A stretch of 56,358 nucleotides of DNA from an uncultured Eubacteriales bacterium (GCA_905188025.1 CAJJKI010000009.1:1-56358), one strand, 5' to 3'. Counted from the first letter of the stretch, positions 35,886-45,371 are shown. Made by a program: numbers and translations. Notes: generated by a model from the sequence alone, not told the origin.

Positions 35886-36410
35886 ATGTTAGATAAAAGA
35901 ATTTTATATATTGATTTTGATGAAGTAATACTTGCTACCGAGGATTATCTCTTTAAAGAGTATCTTGCCATGAAGGAAAATGGCATTCCAGTAGACAAAC
36001 AAAAATATCTTGAAGATTATGACTGGGATTGGCTAGTTTTTAATAGTGAAGTGATTGCCAATTCAATTGAAATAATTCGCTCTCTACCAGAGTCAAAAGT
36101 ATTGACAAAAGTGCATAGTTTAAAAGAAGCTTCAGCTAAAATCAAATTTCTAAGAAGTAAAGGATTAACAAATGAAATAATAATTGTACCTTGCAATCAT
36201 CAAAAAATAGATTTAGTACCAGCCAAAGATAACATTCTAGTAGATGATGCTGTCCACAATCTAGATGCTTGGACTGCTAATGGCGGTATTGCATATTTCT
36301 TTAACAAAAATAATAATGATATAGATAACTGGGGAATGGAAAATACTAAGTATCCCAAAATAAAAAGCCTAAGTATTTTTAAAGACAATCCTCAAATGTA
36401 TAAAAAATAA
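35886..36410 (+). CDS. HAD-like phosphatase paralogue 2
   Basis: 174 residues with the same blocks as the upstream paralogue: YIDFDEVI, KVLTKVHSLKEASAKIKFLR, ILVDDAVHNLDAW, FFNKNNNDIDNWGMENTKYP. The two presumably arose by tandem duplication and then diverged; the cap region (residues 15-55) differs most. ATG 35886 is chosen because GGGAG lies eight bases ahead; ATG 35880 is too close. A HAD phosphatase role is inferred from motifs. Confidence 0.75.
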   Translation: MLDKRILYIDFDEVILATEDYLFKEYLAMKENGIPVDKQKYLEDYDWDWLVFNSEVIANSIEIIRSLPESKVLTKVHSLKEASAKIKFLRSKGLTNEIIIVPCNHQKIDLVPAKDNILVDDAVHNLDAWTANGGIAYFFNKNNNDIDNWGMENTKYPKIKSLSIFKDNPQMYKK

Positions 36411-36434
36411 TATAAGTAAAAAGGTAGTGTTAGT

Positions 36435-38666
36435 GTGGAAGAAAATAGTAGTAAAAACAAAGAAACAATTAATGGAACAGTTAAAAATAATTCACAAAAA
36501 GCAGCAGCTTCATCTAAAAAAGAAAATAAAGCTGCCTCATTAAACGATTTAGTAAAAATTGAAGAGTCCACTAGACAAAATTCAACTTCAAAGAAAAATA
36601 AAAAGAAGAAAAAACAATCTTCAAACATAGCTAATCAAAGCCCTCAAAAGCCGGTTTCAACTAATAAGGATAACAGTTCAGTAGGGAAGAGCAGCTCTCA
36701 AAACAAAAAAGAAATAGCAAAATCTTCTTTAGAGGATTCTTCTAACGGTAATAAAAAGAACTCTTCTATCTCATCAAGCAAAAAAGATTCAACTTCAAAA
36801 GACAAGCCATCAAATTCTCAAACACCAACTTTAGAAGAGAACAATAAAAGTATCAACCAAAAAGAAATAAACAATATAAAAAAAGAAAAATCACCAAAAG
36901 AAGAAAATTTCCAAAGTGATGAGAGTAAAGAATCCCAGTCTATTGAATTAGCTAATAAAAAATCATCTACCAAAGAATCACCTTTAGTAAAAGAGAATGC
37001 TAACACCAACAAAATTAAAGAAGACTCTGAAAAAGAAGAATTCATCAAAGAATCTAAGAATAAAAATGAAAACTCCACCGAGGCCATCATCGAAGAAGAA
37101 AGACATATAAAAGATGAACTGACTCGTCAAATACCTGTAATATCTAAAGATGAAGTTGCTACTTATTTTAAAAATAATCAAACAAAAAATTTAACTATAA
37201 CTGATAAATTTAATTATGAAGATCTTGAGGACAAACCTAGCATATCATCAAAAATACACCATAAAAATAAAACAAATAAAGTACTAGTCATAATAATCTT
37301 TATCATATTGATATTGTTATTATCAAGTATCTATTTAACGATTCCTAAAATCTATCTAAATGGTGATAAAAACATTACCTTAAGTTATAAAGATACATAT
37401 ACCGAGCCAGGTTATAGTGCTAAGCAGAATTTTAAAGATATCACTAAAGAAATAAAAATAGATAGTAATCTAAAAGAAAAAACTCTTGGTGAATATCAAA
37501 TAACCTATAAAATAAATTATCTTTTCTTAACCATTAAAAAAACAAGAAAAATAACTATTGTAGACAAAGACAAGCCCACTATTACCGTGCCATCTAATCC
37601 TATAAAAGTATGCCCTAACACTACTCTTGATGAAATCGATTATAAAGCATATGATGATTATGATGGAGATATAACTTCTAAAGTAACTCTTAAAGAATCC
37701 CAAAATAAATTATCTCTAAATGTCAAAGATTCATCTCAAAACGAATTCAGTCTTGAAGTAAAAATAAACCGTTTAGATGATGATGCCCCAGTAATTACCC
37801 TTAAAAATAATCAAACAGTTTACCTAACAAGTGGAGAAACATATAATGAGCCAGGTTATACTGCTACTGACAATTGTGATGGAGATATAACCTCTAAAGT
37901 AACAACTGAAGGAACTATTGGTACAAGTCTTGGCACTTATCACATAATATATAAAGTTACTGATAGTGCTGGAAATATTGCCACTACAACAAGAACAGTT
38001 ATAAGAAGAAATAGTACCACACCTCCCAATAGTGGAGTAATTGAAAATAATACCATCTATCTAACATTTGATGATGGGCCTAGTTCTCTTACAACCGGTT
38101 ATATCCTAGACGTTTTAAAAGAAGAAGGAGTAAAAGCAACTTTTTTTGTAACTTGCAATGGTCCTGATAGTCTAATAAAAAGAATATATGATGAAGGTCA
38201 CACTATAGCACTGCATACCGCTAGCCATAATTACTCTTACGTTTACTCATCAGTAGATAACTATTTTGCTGACTTATCAAGAGTAAGTGAACGCGTAAAA
38301 AATATTACCGGCATTGAATCAAAAATAATTCGTTTTCCCGGAGGAAGCAGTAATACCATTAGTAGAACTTATCACTACGGTATCATGACTGAATTAACTA
38401 ATGAAGTAATATCAAGAGGATATCGTTACTATGATTGGAACGTCGACTCTAATGATGCAGGAAGTGCTCACAGTAGCCAAGAAGTATACCAAAATGTTGT
38501 AAATAATTTATCCCCATATAGGGCTAACATGGTACTTATGCATGATATAAAAACAACTACCAAAGATGCTATTAGAGACATAATTCGTTATGGTAAAAAT
38601 AATGGTTACACCTTTAAACAAATAGAAACTAATACTTATATGGTTCGTCATCCTGTAAATAATTAA
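36435..38666 (+). CDS. Membrane-anchored polysaccharide deacetylase with Ig-like domains
   Basis: 743 residues, GTG start with AAGGTAG. Residues 1-280 are a low-complexity Ser/Lys/Asn/Glu-rich cytoplasmic region; a membrane helix lies at about 282-303. Outside are two or three Ig-like modules of the DUF5011 type (TYTEPGYSA and TYNEPGYTATDNCDGDITSK), then a NodB deacetylase domain (about 538-740) with TFDDG, HTASH, RFPGGSSN, DWNVDSND and VLMHD, all five catalytic motifs. It probably removes N-acetyl groups from peptidoglycan or another GlcNAc polymer. The very long charged intracellular segment is unusual. Confidence 0.92.
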   Translation: MEENSSKNKETINGTVKNNSQKAAASSKKENKAASLNDLVKIEESTRQNSTSKKNKKKKKQSSNIANQSPQKPVSTNKDNSSVGKSSSQNKKEIAKSSLEDSSNGNKKNSSISSSKKDSTSKDKPSNSQTPTLEENNKSINQKEINNIKKEKSPKEENFQSDESKESQSIELANKKSSTKESPLVKENANTNKIKEDSEKEEFIKESKNKNENSTEAIIEEERHIKDELTRQIPVISKDEVATYFKNNQTKNLTITDKFNYEDLEDKPSISSKIHHKNKTNKVLVIIIFIILILLLSSIYLTIPKIYLNGDKNITLSYKDTYTEPGYSAKQNFKDITKEIKIDSNLKEKTLGEYQITYKINYLFLTIKKTRKITIVDKDKPTITVPSNPIKVCPNTTLDEIDYKAYDDYDGDITSKVTLKESQNKLSLNVKDSSQNEFSLEVKINRLDDDAPVITLKNNQTVYLTSGETYNEPGYTATDNCDGDITSKVTTEGTIGTSLGTYHIIYKVTDSAGNIATTTRTVIRRNSTTPPNSGVIENNTIYLTFDDGPSSLTTGYILDVLKEEGVKATFFVTCNGPDSLIKRIYDEGHTIALHTASHNYSYVYSSVDNYFADLSRVSERVKNITGIESKIIRFPGGSSNTISRTYHYGIMTELTNEVISRGYRYYDWNVDSNDAGSAHSSQEVYQNVVNNLSPYRANMVLMHDIKTTTKDAIRDIIRYGKNNGYTFKQIETNTYMVRHPVNN

Positions 38667-38716
38667 TGCAATAAGTAAAAAAATGTATAATTTCAAGAAA
38701 AAAAAGAAGTGAAAAA

Positions 38717-39304
38717 GTGAGAAAAATATTAATTGCCACTAGGAATAATGATAAATTTAAAATAGTATCCAAGCTATTATTGACCAGTAACTTTAAAGAT
38801 TATAAATTCTACTCATTAAATGATATAAATGAATCAGTCATTGAAGAAAAAGAGACTGGTGATGTGCTTAATCGTTCCTTTAAAAAAGCCAAAAACACTT
38901 ATGATAGCATAAATAAAAATTACGATTATATTATTGGAGTAGATGATGGTATAAAAATGAAAGATAAAATCATTGAAAATGTTAAGGAATATATCAAGCC
39001 AATTATTGAAGATAATTTCTTATCATTAAATGAAGAAGTATATATCGTTAGAGCATATACATTTATTAACAAAGAAGGCCTTTCAAAATCAATAATTACA
39101 GAGATACCATTTAGATATATTGGTCTTAAAAAAGATTTTAATATTTTAGAAAATTCATATCCATTAAGTCATGTTCTATCACCAATTAACAATTCAAAAA
39201 CTGTAGCAGAGTTAAGTAGTGAAGAGACTAATTTATATTATTTAAAATATTCTAAAAATGGATATGATGAAGTAGAGAAATATTTTAAAGAGAGAAATTG
39301 TTAA
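38717..39304 (+). CDS. Diverged HAM1/RdgB-like NTP pyrophosphatase homologue
   Basis: 195 residues. The start RKILIATRNNDKFKIVSKLL and the KTVAELSSEE block match the inosine triphosphate pyrophosphatase family, which removes non-canonical purine NTPs. However, the expected SHRG motif after AELSxEE is replaced by YLKY, and the metal site reads GVDDGIK rather than the usual ADDSGL. It is therefore a divergent member that may have another substrate or be inactive. It starts at a GTG; no ATG is available nearby. Confidence 0.65.
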   Translation: MRKILIATRNNDKFKIVSKLLLTSNFKDYKFYSLNDINESVIEEKETGDVLNRSFKKAKNTYDSINKNYDYIIGVDDGIKMKDKIIENVKEYIKPIIEDNFLSLNEEVYIVRAYTFINKEGLSKSIITEIPFRYIGLKKDFNILENSYPLSHVLSPINNSKTVAELSSEETNLYYLKYSKNGYDEVEKYFKERNC

Positions 39305-39321
39305 AAAATATAGTCAATATC

Positions 39322-39366
39322 AAATAGTTAAATACTTTCACTAGTCATTTAACTATTTTCTTTTTG
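39322..39366 (+). terminator. Terminator after the HAM1-like gene
   Basis: AAATAGTTAAAT (39322-39333) and ATTTAACTATTT (39347-39358) form a 12-bp stem followed by T-rich sequence. Confidence 0.8.
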
Positions 39367-39438
39367 TCAAATTATCTAAAAGGGTAGCATATTTCGCTAT
39401 TTTTTGCTATAATTATATACACAATAGGAAGTAGGTGT

Positions 39439-41418
39439 ATGAAAATGAAAAAATCTAAATATTTTATCTTAATCTTTTTATCATTCTTTAGTTTCATGCT
39501 CCGTCCTTTCGCTAGCACTAAGCTAATCATTGATGGATATGGCGTTCGTTTTCGTAGTGCTGCCACCACTAACAGTACTATTCTTAGTGAATTTAATAAA
39601 GGCGTAGAATTAACTTATCTTGCTAATGCTGGTACTGGTCCCGGTTGCAGTGGCCCTTGGTATAAAGCAGAATACGGTTCTACTATTGGTTACATTTGTA
39701 GTGAATATGCTATTCTTAAAGAAGAAACTATCAATCAAGATGATTATCCTGAATATAAAGATTACCTTAAAAAAATAGGCTTTCCTGATACATACATTCC
39801 GTATCTCGTAAATCTTCACATAGCGCATCCTAATTGGAATTTTGAGCCAATGAATATTGATATAGCTTTTTCTCGCATGGTTACTTATGAATATGATGGC
39901 TACTCATATGGCTGGAGTCTTATTGAAGACTATTCTAGTAGTATTGATGGATATAAATCTACTGATAGTTGGGCTTATAATTACTTAACAAATGTTTTTA
40001 GAAATGATTATGAAGGTGGAGGTTCAAGATGGTATGCTGCCAATAAAGAAACAATTAGCTATTATCTAGACCCTCGTAACTTCTTAAATGAACGTCAAAT
40101 ATTTATGTTTGAGCCCCTCACTTATAATGAATCATATCATACTAAAAAGGGTGTAGAATTAGCTCTAAAAGGATCATTCATGGCTAATGCCTTAGCAGAT
40201 AAAGAAGCCAATTTAACATATGCTGATGCCTTTATAGCAGCAGCTAAAGCTGAAAATATTAGCCCATTTCTATTAGTATCTCGTGTAATTCAAGAAGTAG
40301 GTTCTGGTGGTAGTACCATCGTTAGTGGTACCGTCTCAGGATATGAAGGCTACTATAACTTTTATAATATCAATGCCTATGGTAATAGTAATCAAGAAAC
40401 AATTGCTAATGGCTTAAAATATGCTAAAGAAAAAGATTGGTCAACTCCATATAAAGCCATCGTTGGCGGAGCTTCATTCATTGGAAACGACTATGTTGCC
40501 GGAGGCCAAAATACCTTATATCTTCAAAAATGGGATTTATTTGGTCCAAAATACGGCGCACATCAATATATGCAAAATATTCAAGCTCCATCCACTGAAT
40601 CAATCAAAACCTATAATAGTTATAACAATGTAAGCCTTGTTAATAGTAGTTTTACTTTTGTTATTCCTATATTCAAAGACATGCCATCATCAACTAACTT
40701 ACCAAATAAAGGAAACCCTAACAACTACCTATCAAGTCTTGCTGTAAATGGCACATATTTATTTCAAAGTGCTACACATGATACAACCTTTAATCTAAAT
40801 CTTGATACCACTTCATCATCAGTTGATATATCAGCTACTAAAGTATCATCAAAGTCAACTATAAGCGGTACTGGTAGTGTATCCTTAAAAAACGATAAAG
40901 AAACTGTTCAAGTAGTAGTAACTGCTGAAAATGGTGCCAAGAGAACATACAAAATAAATATTACAAGAAGCACTAACGTATCCCTAGATATTAGTGAAAT
41001 ACTACGTGTCCTAAATATAAAAAATGACGGTTCATACATTTATGGATATCCTCTAAATACCAATATCAGCACCATCTCCAAAGCCATCACAACTAAAGAA
41101 CCAAAAGCCACCGTAACAACATTTAATGGTCAAGGAAAAGAGAAGAGTAGTGGCATAATAGCGTCCGGAGATATAATAAATATAAAAACTGATCGCGAAG
41201 AGAAAAAATATATCATTATCATATATGGAGATATAAATGGTGATGGTAAAATAACTAGTGCTGACTATATAGCCCTTAAAAATGATATAATGGACGTTAA
41301 AAAACTATCTGATTTACAAAGAATAGCAGCGGATGCTAACAAAGATGGTAAAGTAAATTCAGCTGATTATATAACTATCAAAAACGATATCATGGATGTC
41401 AAAAAAATCGTTCAGTAA
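39439..41418 (+). CDS. Secreted SH3b/glucosaminidase-like protein with cadherin-like and dockerin domains
   Basis: 659 residues. Signal peptide (about 1-26), SH3b module (about 28-100, GVRFRSAATTNSTILSEFN), then a domain (about 150-390) with features of bacterial N-acetylglucosaminidases (AKAENISPFLLVSRVIQEVG, NFYNINAYGNS), a cadherin-like beta-sandwich (about 430-515, YLSSLAVNG to TAENGAKRTYKI), and a C-terminal type I dockerin with two calcium loops, DINGDGKITSAD and DANKDGKVNSAD. The catalytic role is likely wall hydrolysis. A dockerin usually binds a cohesin partner, which I cannot identify with certainty here; see the next gene. GGAAGTAGG precedes the start. Confidence 0.88.
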   Translation: MKMKKSKYFILIFLSFFSFMLRPFASTKLIIDGYGVRFRSAATTNSTILSEFNKGVELTYLANAGTGPGCSGPWYKAEYGSTIGYICSEYAILKEETINQDDYPEYKDYLKKIGFPDTYIPYLVNLHIAHPNWNFEPMNIDIAFSRMVTYEYDGYSYGWSLIEDYSSSIDGYKSTDSWAYNYLTNVFRNDYEGGGSRWYAANKETISYYLDPRNFLNERQIFMFEPLTYNESYHTKKGVELALKGSFMANALADKEANLTYADAFIAAAKAENISPFLLVSRVIQEVGSGGSTIVSGTVSGYEGYYNFYNINAYGNSNQETIANGLKYAKEKDWSTPYKAIVGGASFIGNDYVAGGQNTLYLQKWDLFGPKYGAHQYMQNIQAPSTESIKTYNSYNNVSLVNSSFTFVIPIFKDMPSSTNLPNKGNPNNYLSSLAVNGTYLFQSATHDTTFNLNLDTTSSSVDISATKVSSKSTISGTGSVSLKNDKETVQVVVTAENGAKRTYKINITRSTNVSLDISEILRVLNIKNDGSYIYGYPLNTNISTISKAITTKEPKATVTTFNGQGKEKSSGIIASGDIINIKTDREEKKYIIIIYGDINGDGKITSADYIALKNDIMDVKKLSDLQRIAADANKDGKVNSADYITIKNDIMDVKKIVQ

Positions 41419-41432
41419 AGGAGTAAATAATT

Positions 41433-43031
41433 ATGAAAAAAATTAAATTCAAATATCTTATAACTATTTTTATGGCCTTTATCATGTTTATGAATAATGC
41501 TTTTGCATATGGCTTTAATGTTTCACTAACAAGTACTAGTGTCACTGTAGGTAATAGCGTAACTCTAACTATCAGTGGCTCTGATCTAGCTGGCAAATTC
41601 ACCATTAATTCATCAAACACTAATGTAGCTACCTTATCTTCTAGTAGTGTCTTCATTGATAAAGATACTCAAAGAATTACTATCTACACTAAAAATACTG
41701 GATCATCAGTAATAACTATAAATCCCGTAGATGTTACTAGTTATAGTGGTGAAACTGTTACTGGAGCTAAGTCAATTACCATTACCGTAAATCCAAAGCC
41801 AACTAATACAAAACCAAGTGGTGGAGGTTCATCAAACGGTGGCAGCTATATTCCTCCAGCTAAAAAAACTAACAGTTACTTATCAAGCCTAACCGTAGAT
41901 GGCCTTGAATTAAATGAAAAGTTTGATAAAGAAAGCCTTGAATATACCGTAACCGTTCCTGCTGATACTGAGAAAATCAAAATAAATGCCCAACTAGAAG
42001 ACTCTGATGCCAAAGTAACTGGAACAGGTGAAGTAAATGTCTCAACTGGCCTTAATACCTTTGAAATCGTCGTAACTGCCGAAAATGGTAGCAAACGCAC
42101 CTATATCTTAAAAGCTACCGTTGAAGAATTAAAACCTATCAAAGTAAAAATAGATAATACCGAGTATACCATTCAAAGAAAACGCAAAGATTTACCCGAA
42201 GTAAGTGCCTATTGGGAACCAACTGAATTAACTATCGATAACGAAAAAATAGAAGCATACTACAATCCCACTATGAAGTATACCATCGTTGGATTAAAAG
42301 ATCCTACCGGTAAAATATCATATTATCTATATAAAAATAATACATACACTAAATACCAAGAACATACCTTTAATGGAACAACCTTACAAATTCTAGATAA
42401 AGAAGTATCTAATGCTAAAAAATCTAATTTCTATTATGATAGTGATAAAATATCTAGTTATCAAGAAGTAAAATTAGATCTTCTTAAAAATACTTATGCC
42501 CTTGATAATAATGATATTGAAGGTAATCAATACTATCTATTTTATGCTATAAATATGGAAACTGGTAAAGAATCATTATACCAGTATGATGCTATTGAAA
42601 AAACTGTTCAAAGATATAATACTGAGCTTCTTAGTTTATATAAAAACAGTAGTAATACATATTATATTTGCCTCTTAGGAAGTCTCTTATTACTAGGAGT
42701 TACTATCATTATCTTTAGTACTATTCTTATTTGTAAAGGTAAAAAGAACAAAAAAAAGATGACTCTTGTAAAATCAAACCCAACACTTCCTAAAGAAGAT
42801 AATAGTAAAAAAACTACTCCAATCAAAGAAGAACTTCACTATGAAGAACCCATCCCAGAAGAAAAAATAGAGAGTGAGCCTTCAACAACCAAAGATAATG
42901 ATTCAACTGAAGAAATCCCTCTAAAAGAATCTAATGAAGAAGCTTTCTCATTTGATGACTTACCAATCAAAGAAACAGTTGAATTAAAAAATAAAAAACC
43001 AAATAAAAAGAAAAATAACAAAAACAAGTAA
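41433..43031 (+). CDS. Membrane-anchored surface protein with Ig-like/cohesin-like and cadherin-like domains
   Basis: 532 residues, starting 14 bases after the dockerin gene, so in one operon. Signal peptide (1-25), an N-terminal beta-domain (about 26-115, GFNVSLTSTSVTVGNSVTLT), a Gly/Ser/Pro linker, a cadherin-like module (about 145-232, YLSSLTVDG, TAENGSKRTYIL) sharing blocks with the neighbour, a further unique region, a membrane helix (about 408-430) and a 100-residue acidic/Lys cytoplasmic tail. The N-terminal domain resembles Ig-like (BIG) domains; whether it is a cohesin-like dockerin receptor is conjecture. No sortase motif. Confidence 0.8.
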   Translation: MKKIKFKYLITIFMAFIMFMNNAFAYGFNVSLTSTSVTVGNSVTLTISGSDLAGKFTINSSNTNVATLSSSSVFIDKDTQRITIYTKNTGSSVITINPVDVTSYSGETVTGAKSITITVNPKPTNTKPSGGGSSNGGSYIPPAKKTNSYLSSLTVDGLELNEKFDKESLEYTVTVPADTEKIKINAQLEDSDAKVTGTGEVNVSTGLNTFEIVVTAENGSKRTYILKATVEELKPIKVKIDNTEYTIQRKRKDLPEVSAYWEPTELTIDNEKIEAYYNPTMKYTIVGLKDPTGKISYYLYKNNTYTKYQEHTFNGTTLQILDKEVSNAKKSNFYYDSDKISSYQEVKLDLLKNTYALDNNDIEGNQYYLFYAINMETGKESLYQYDAIEKTVQRYNTELLSLYKNSSNTYYICLLGSLLLLGVTIIIFSTILICKGKKNKKKMTLVKSNPTLPKEDNSKKTTPIKEELHYEEPIPEEKIESEPSTTKDNDSTEEIPLKESNEEAFSFDDLPIKETVELKNKKPNKKKNNKNK

Positions 43032-43083
43032 TATTGATATCTATCTAATAATTGCATCATTTTATACTAGATTATAAACGAAT

Positions 43084-43110
43084 AAGTAATATCATTTTAC
43101 TTGTTTTTTT
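43084..43110 (+). terminator. Terminator of the dockerin-gene operon
   Basis: AAGTAA (43084-43089) and TTACTT (43097-43102), followed by GT7. Confidence 0.65.
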
Positions 43111-43165
43111 CTTCCCATAAAAATAATCATTATCAAAGTAGGGGAGCATTTCCTAAAGTATTCCC

Positions 43166-43201
43166 ATAAAAAAAGTAAATACCGTTACTAATATTTACTT
43201 T
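43166..43201 (-). terminator. Terminator of the sortase gene
   Basis: AAAGTAAAT (about 43172-43180) and ATTTACTTT (about 43193-43201) pair; on the minus strand a T-run follows the stem. Confidence 0.8.
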
Positions 43202-43203
43202 AC

Positions 43204-44121
43204 TTACCTATATTCAACCTTAACCATCTTAGCATGAATAACCACTCTCTTAGTACCATCATCAGTACAAGTAGATAGAGTTAAAATTTTATCATTAACA
43301 CTAACATCTTCCTGAAAATCATATATACTCCTATCAGTAAGATTATCTATAAAAGTCTTATGTTCTTCTTCAGATTCAAAATAAGTTCTTAAATAATAAA
43401 CTTCTGGTTTAATAGTATATATAGAAAATATCTTCCATACTGTATTAGCTTTAGGAGTAGACATTTTAATATAATGATTCTCACTATTAGTATACCAAGA
43501 ATCTTTCAAACACCATACGAGTGATCCAAACATTGATCTATCAGTCATATTATGTGCATATATTATTGTATTACTACCAAAGTATTCAAAATCATCTCTA
43601 TAATCTGCATATACCCATCCATTAATATTATATTTCTTATTAAAATCATGCCTCAAATAATATTCATTATCATTGTGTTGTACTACTGAATAATTAACAT
43701 TCGTATTATTAACCTTTATCCATCCAACTGTCTCATTATTCTTCGCTATCAAATCACTAAAATCTACTGAAATATATCCAATATTATTGTATTCATTATC
43801 ACCACTAGGAATATATTCTATCTTATCAATATTTTCCTTCTTCTCATTTTCTAAAACCTTCGTACTAGCTAAAATATCTTGTGTCAAATAATTAATCTTA
43901 AGTCTTTGTACATACCATCTAGAAGCCCAAAAAATACATATAAAATATACTGATAAAGTAAGTCCCATCATCACAATTGGTATAACTGGCTTCCCTTTAT
44001 ATTTAAGTACTGCTCCCTTCTTCGGATCAATAATACATATAATTCCTGTTATCAAATATTTCGGTATAATTGTAATAACTGTATATAATCCTAAAAAGAA
44101 CCATCTAACTATCTTTATCAC
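43204..44121 (-). CDS. srtB: Class B sortase
   Basis: Membrane transpeptidase that joins surface proteins to the wall. 305 residues with two N-terminal helices (about 8-30 and 46-69) before the catalytic domain. Catalytic residues: His about 190 (IYAHNM), Cys285 (TLSTCTDD) and Arg292 (KRVVIHAKM). The TLSTC motif and overall length are those of class B enzymes. The extra N-terminal helix and KGKPVIP linker are longer than in S. aureus SrtB. No protein with an NPQTN-like or LPXTG-like signal is encoded in this window. Confidence 0.92.
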   Translation of the reverse strand: MIKIVRWFFLGLYTVITIIPKYLITGIICIIDPKKGAVLKYKGKPVIPIVMMGLTLSVYFICIFWASRWYVQRLKINYLTQDILASTKVLENEKKENIDKIEYIPSGDNEYNNIGYISVDFSDLIAKNNETVGWIKVNNTNVNYSVVQHNDNEYYLRHDFNKKYNINGWVYADYRDDFEYFGSNTIIYAHNMTDRSMFGSLVWCLKDSWYTNSENHYIKMSTPKANTVWKIFSIYTIKPEVYYLRTYFESEEEHKTFIDNLTDRSIYDFQEDVSVNDKILTLSTCTDDGTKRVVIHAKMVKVEYR

Positions 44122-44242
44122 TAATCCACCTCCATATTATGAAATAAGTATAACATAAAATGTCAAAAAAAGATATATTTACTTTGAAATTAGTTATTTT
44201 TGTTGTATAATATGTTTAGTTTGAGAAAGAAGGTGAATTAGG

Positions 44243-44785
44243 GTGAATTTAAATGATATAAAAGTTGGCGACAAATTACAAATACAATGTTATAAACACG
44301 ACGGCTCGCTGCATCGTAAATGGGATGAAGCAATCGTCTTAGATATCTTTGATGATTATATGGTTTTTGGTAACAATCGTACTACTGTTATTGATTCAGA
44401 TGGCAAGATCTGGAAAACTCGTGAACCAGCAGTAATGTTCTTCTTTAAAGATCGTTGGTTCAATATCATCGGACAACTAAAAGACTATGGTATCTATTTC
44501 TATTGTAATATAGCAACTCCCACCCTAATAGATAACAAAATTATCAAATATATTGATTATGATCTAGATTTAAGAGTATTTCCTAATGGTTCATTTAAAA
44601 TTCTTGATCGTATGGAATATAAATATCATAAAAAACAAATGCACTATTCCAGTCGACTAGATTTTATTCTCAAGTATGAATTAGTTAACTTAATAGAAAT
44701 GGTTCGTACTAGAGAAATGCCTTTTGATAAAGATACTATTAATAAATATCATCAAAAATATGTTGAATTAGTAGAAAAACAGTAA
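44243..44785 (+). CDS. ntdP: DUF402 nucleoside tri/diphosphatase, Ntdp-like
   Basis: 180 residues closely matching the YgaC/Ntdp family: GDKLQIQCYKHDGSLHRKWD, ITREPA-like block (TREPAVMFFF), WFNIIGQL, YYCNIATP-like YFYCNIATPTL and KYIDYDLDLRVFPNG. These are cytosolic, metal-dependent phosphatases that hydrolyse GDP/GTP and related nucleotides; the Asp-rich IDYDLDL block supplies metal ligands. A GTG start follows GAAGGTGAATTAGG. Single-gene unit with terminator. Confidence 0.92.
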   Translation: MNLNDIKVGDKLQIQCYKHDGSLHRKWDEAIVLDIFDDYMVFGNNRTTVIDSDGKIWKTREPAVMFFFKDRWFNIIGQLKDYGIYFYCNIATPTLIDNKIIKYIDYDLDLRVFPNGSFKILDRMEYKYHKKQMHYSSRLDFILKYELVNLIEMVRTREMPFDKDTINKYHQKYVELVEKQ

Positions 44786-44800
44786 CCATCCTGTTTTTTT
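44775..44800 (+). terminator. Terminator after ntdP-like gene
   Basis: AAAAACAG (44775-44782) and CTGTTTTT (44791-44798) plus further T residues. Confidence 0.85.
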
Positions 44801-44921
44801 CTATCTTCATATCTTCTCTTTATCACATAAAAAAATAAAATCATAAAATGTCTTTAAAAACTATTGAAAAGAAGTAATAATATTTGGTATAATTAATTAG
44901 TAATAAGAAAGGATGATTTTT

Positions 44922-45371
44922 ATGGAAGAATACAAAATAACAATGCGTAGCGAGAATGACACTATAGCCTTAGCTGAAAATTTAGAATCAGAAAAATTTC
45001 CTAATATGGTTATTTGCTTATATGGAGATCTTGGTAGTGGAAAGACTGTCTTTGCCAAAGCTTTTGCTCATGCTATGGGTATTGACGGCGTTACTTCTAG
45101 TACCTTTAATATAATAAAAGAATATAATGGAGAATTACCATTGTATCACATGGACGTATATCGTGTAGATGATAATATAGATAACTTAGGTATTGAAGAA
45201 TACTTTGAAAAAGGTGGCGTTACCATCATCGAATGGGCTGATCTTATCAAAGATTATCTCCCAGAAGAAAGACTAGATATTAAATTCAAAGTCGTAGATG
45301 AAAACACCCGTATCCTCTTAATTAAAGCTTACGGAGAAGAATATGTTCGTGCCTGTGAGGATATCTTATGA
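44922..45371 (+). CDS. tsaE: tRNA t6A biosynthesis ATPase TsaE
   Basis: 149 residues with Walker A GDLGSGKT (about 36-43), STFNIIKEY, HMDVYRVD and IIEWAD, all TsaE motifs. It works with TsaB and TsaD to make threonylcarbamoyl-adenosine at position 37 of ANN-decoding tRNAs. The start is ATG 44922 (AAAGGA at 44908-44913), not 44913. Its TGA stop overlaps the tsaB start (ATGA), so the genes are translationally coupled. Confidence 0.96.
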   Translation: MEEYKITMRSENDTIALAENLESEKFPNMVICLYGDLGSGKTVFAKAFAHAMGIDGVTSSTFNIIKEYNGELPLYHMDVYRVDDNIDNLGIEEYFEKGGVTIIEWADLIKDYLPEERLDIKFKVVDENTRILLIKAYGEEYVRACEDIL

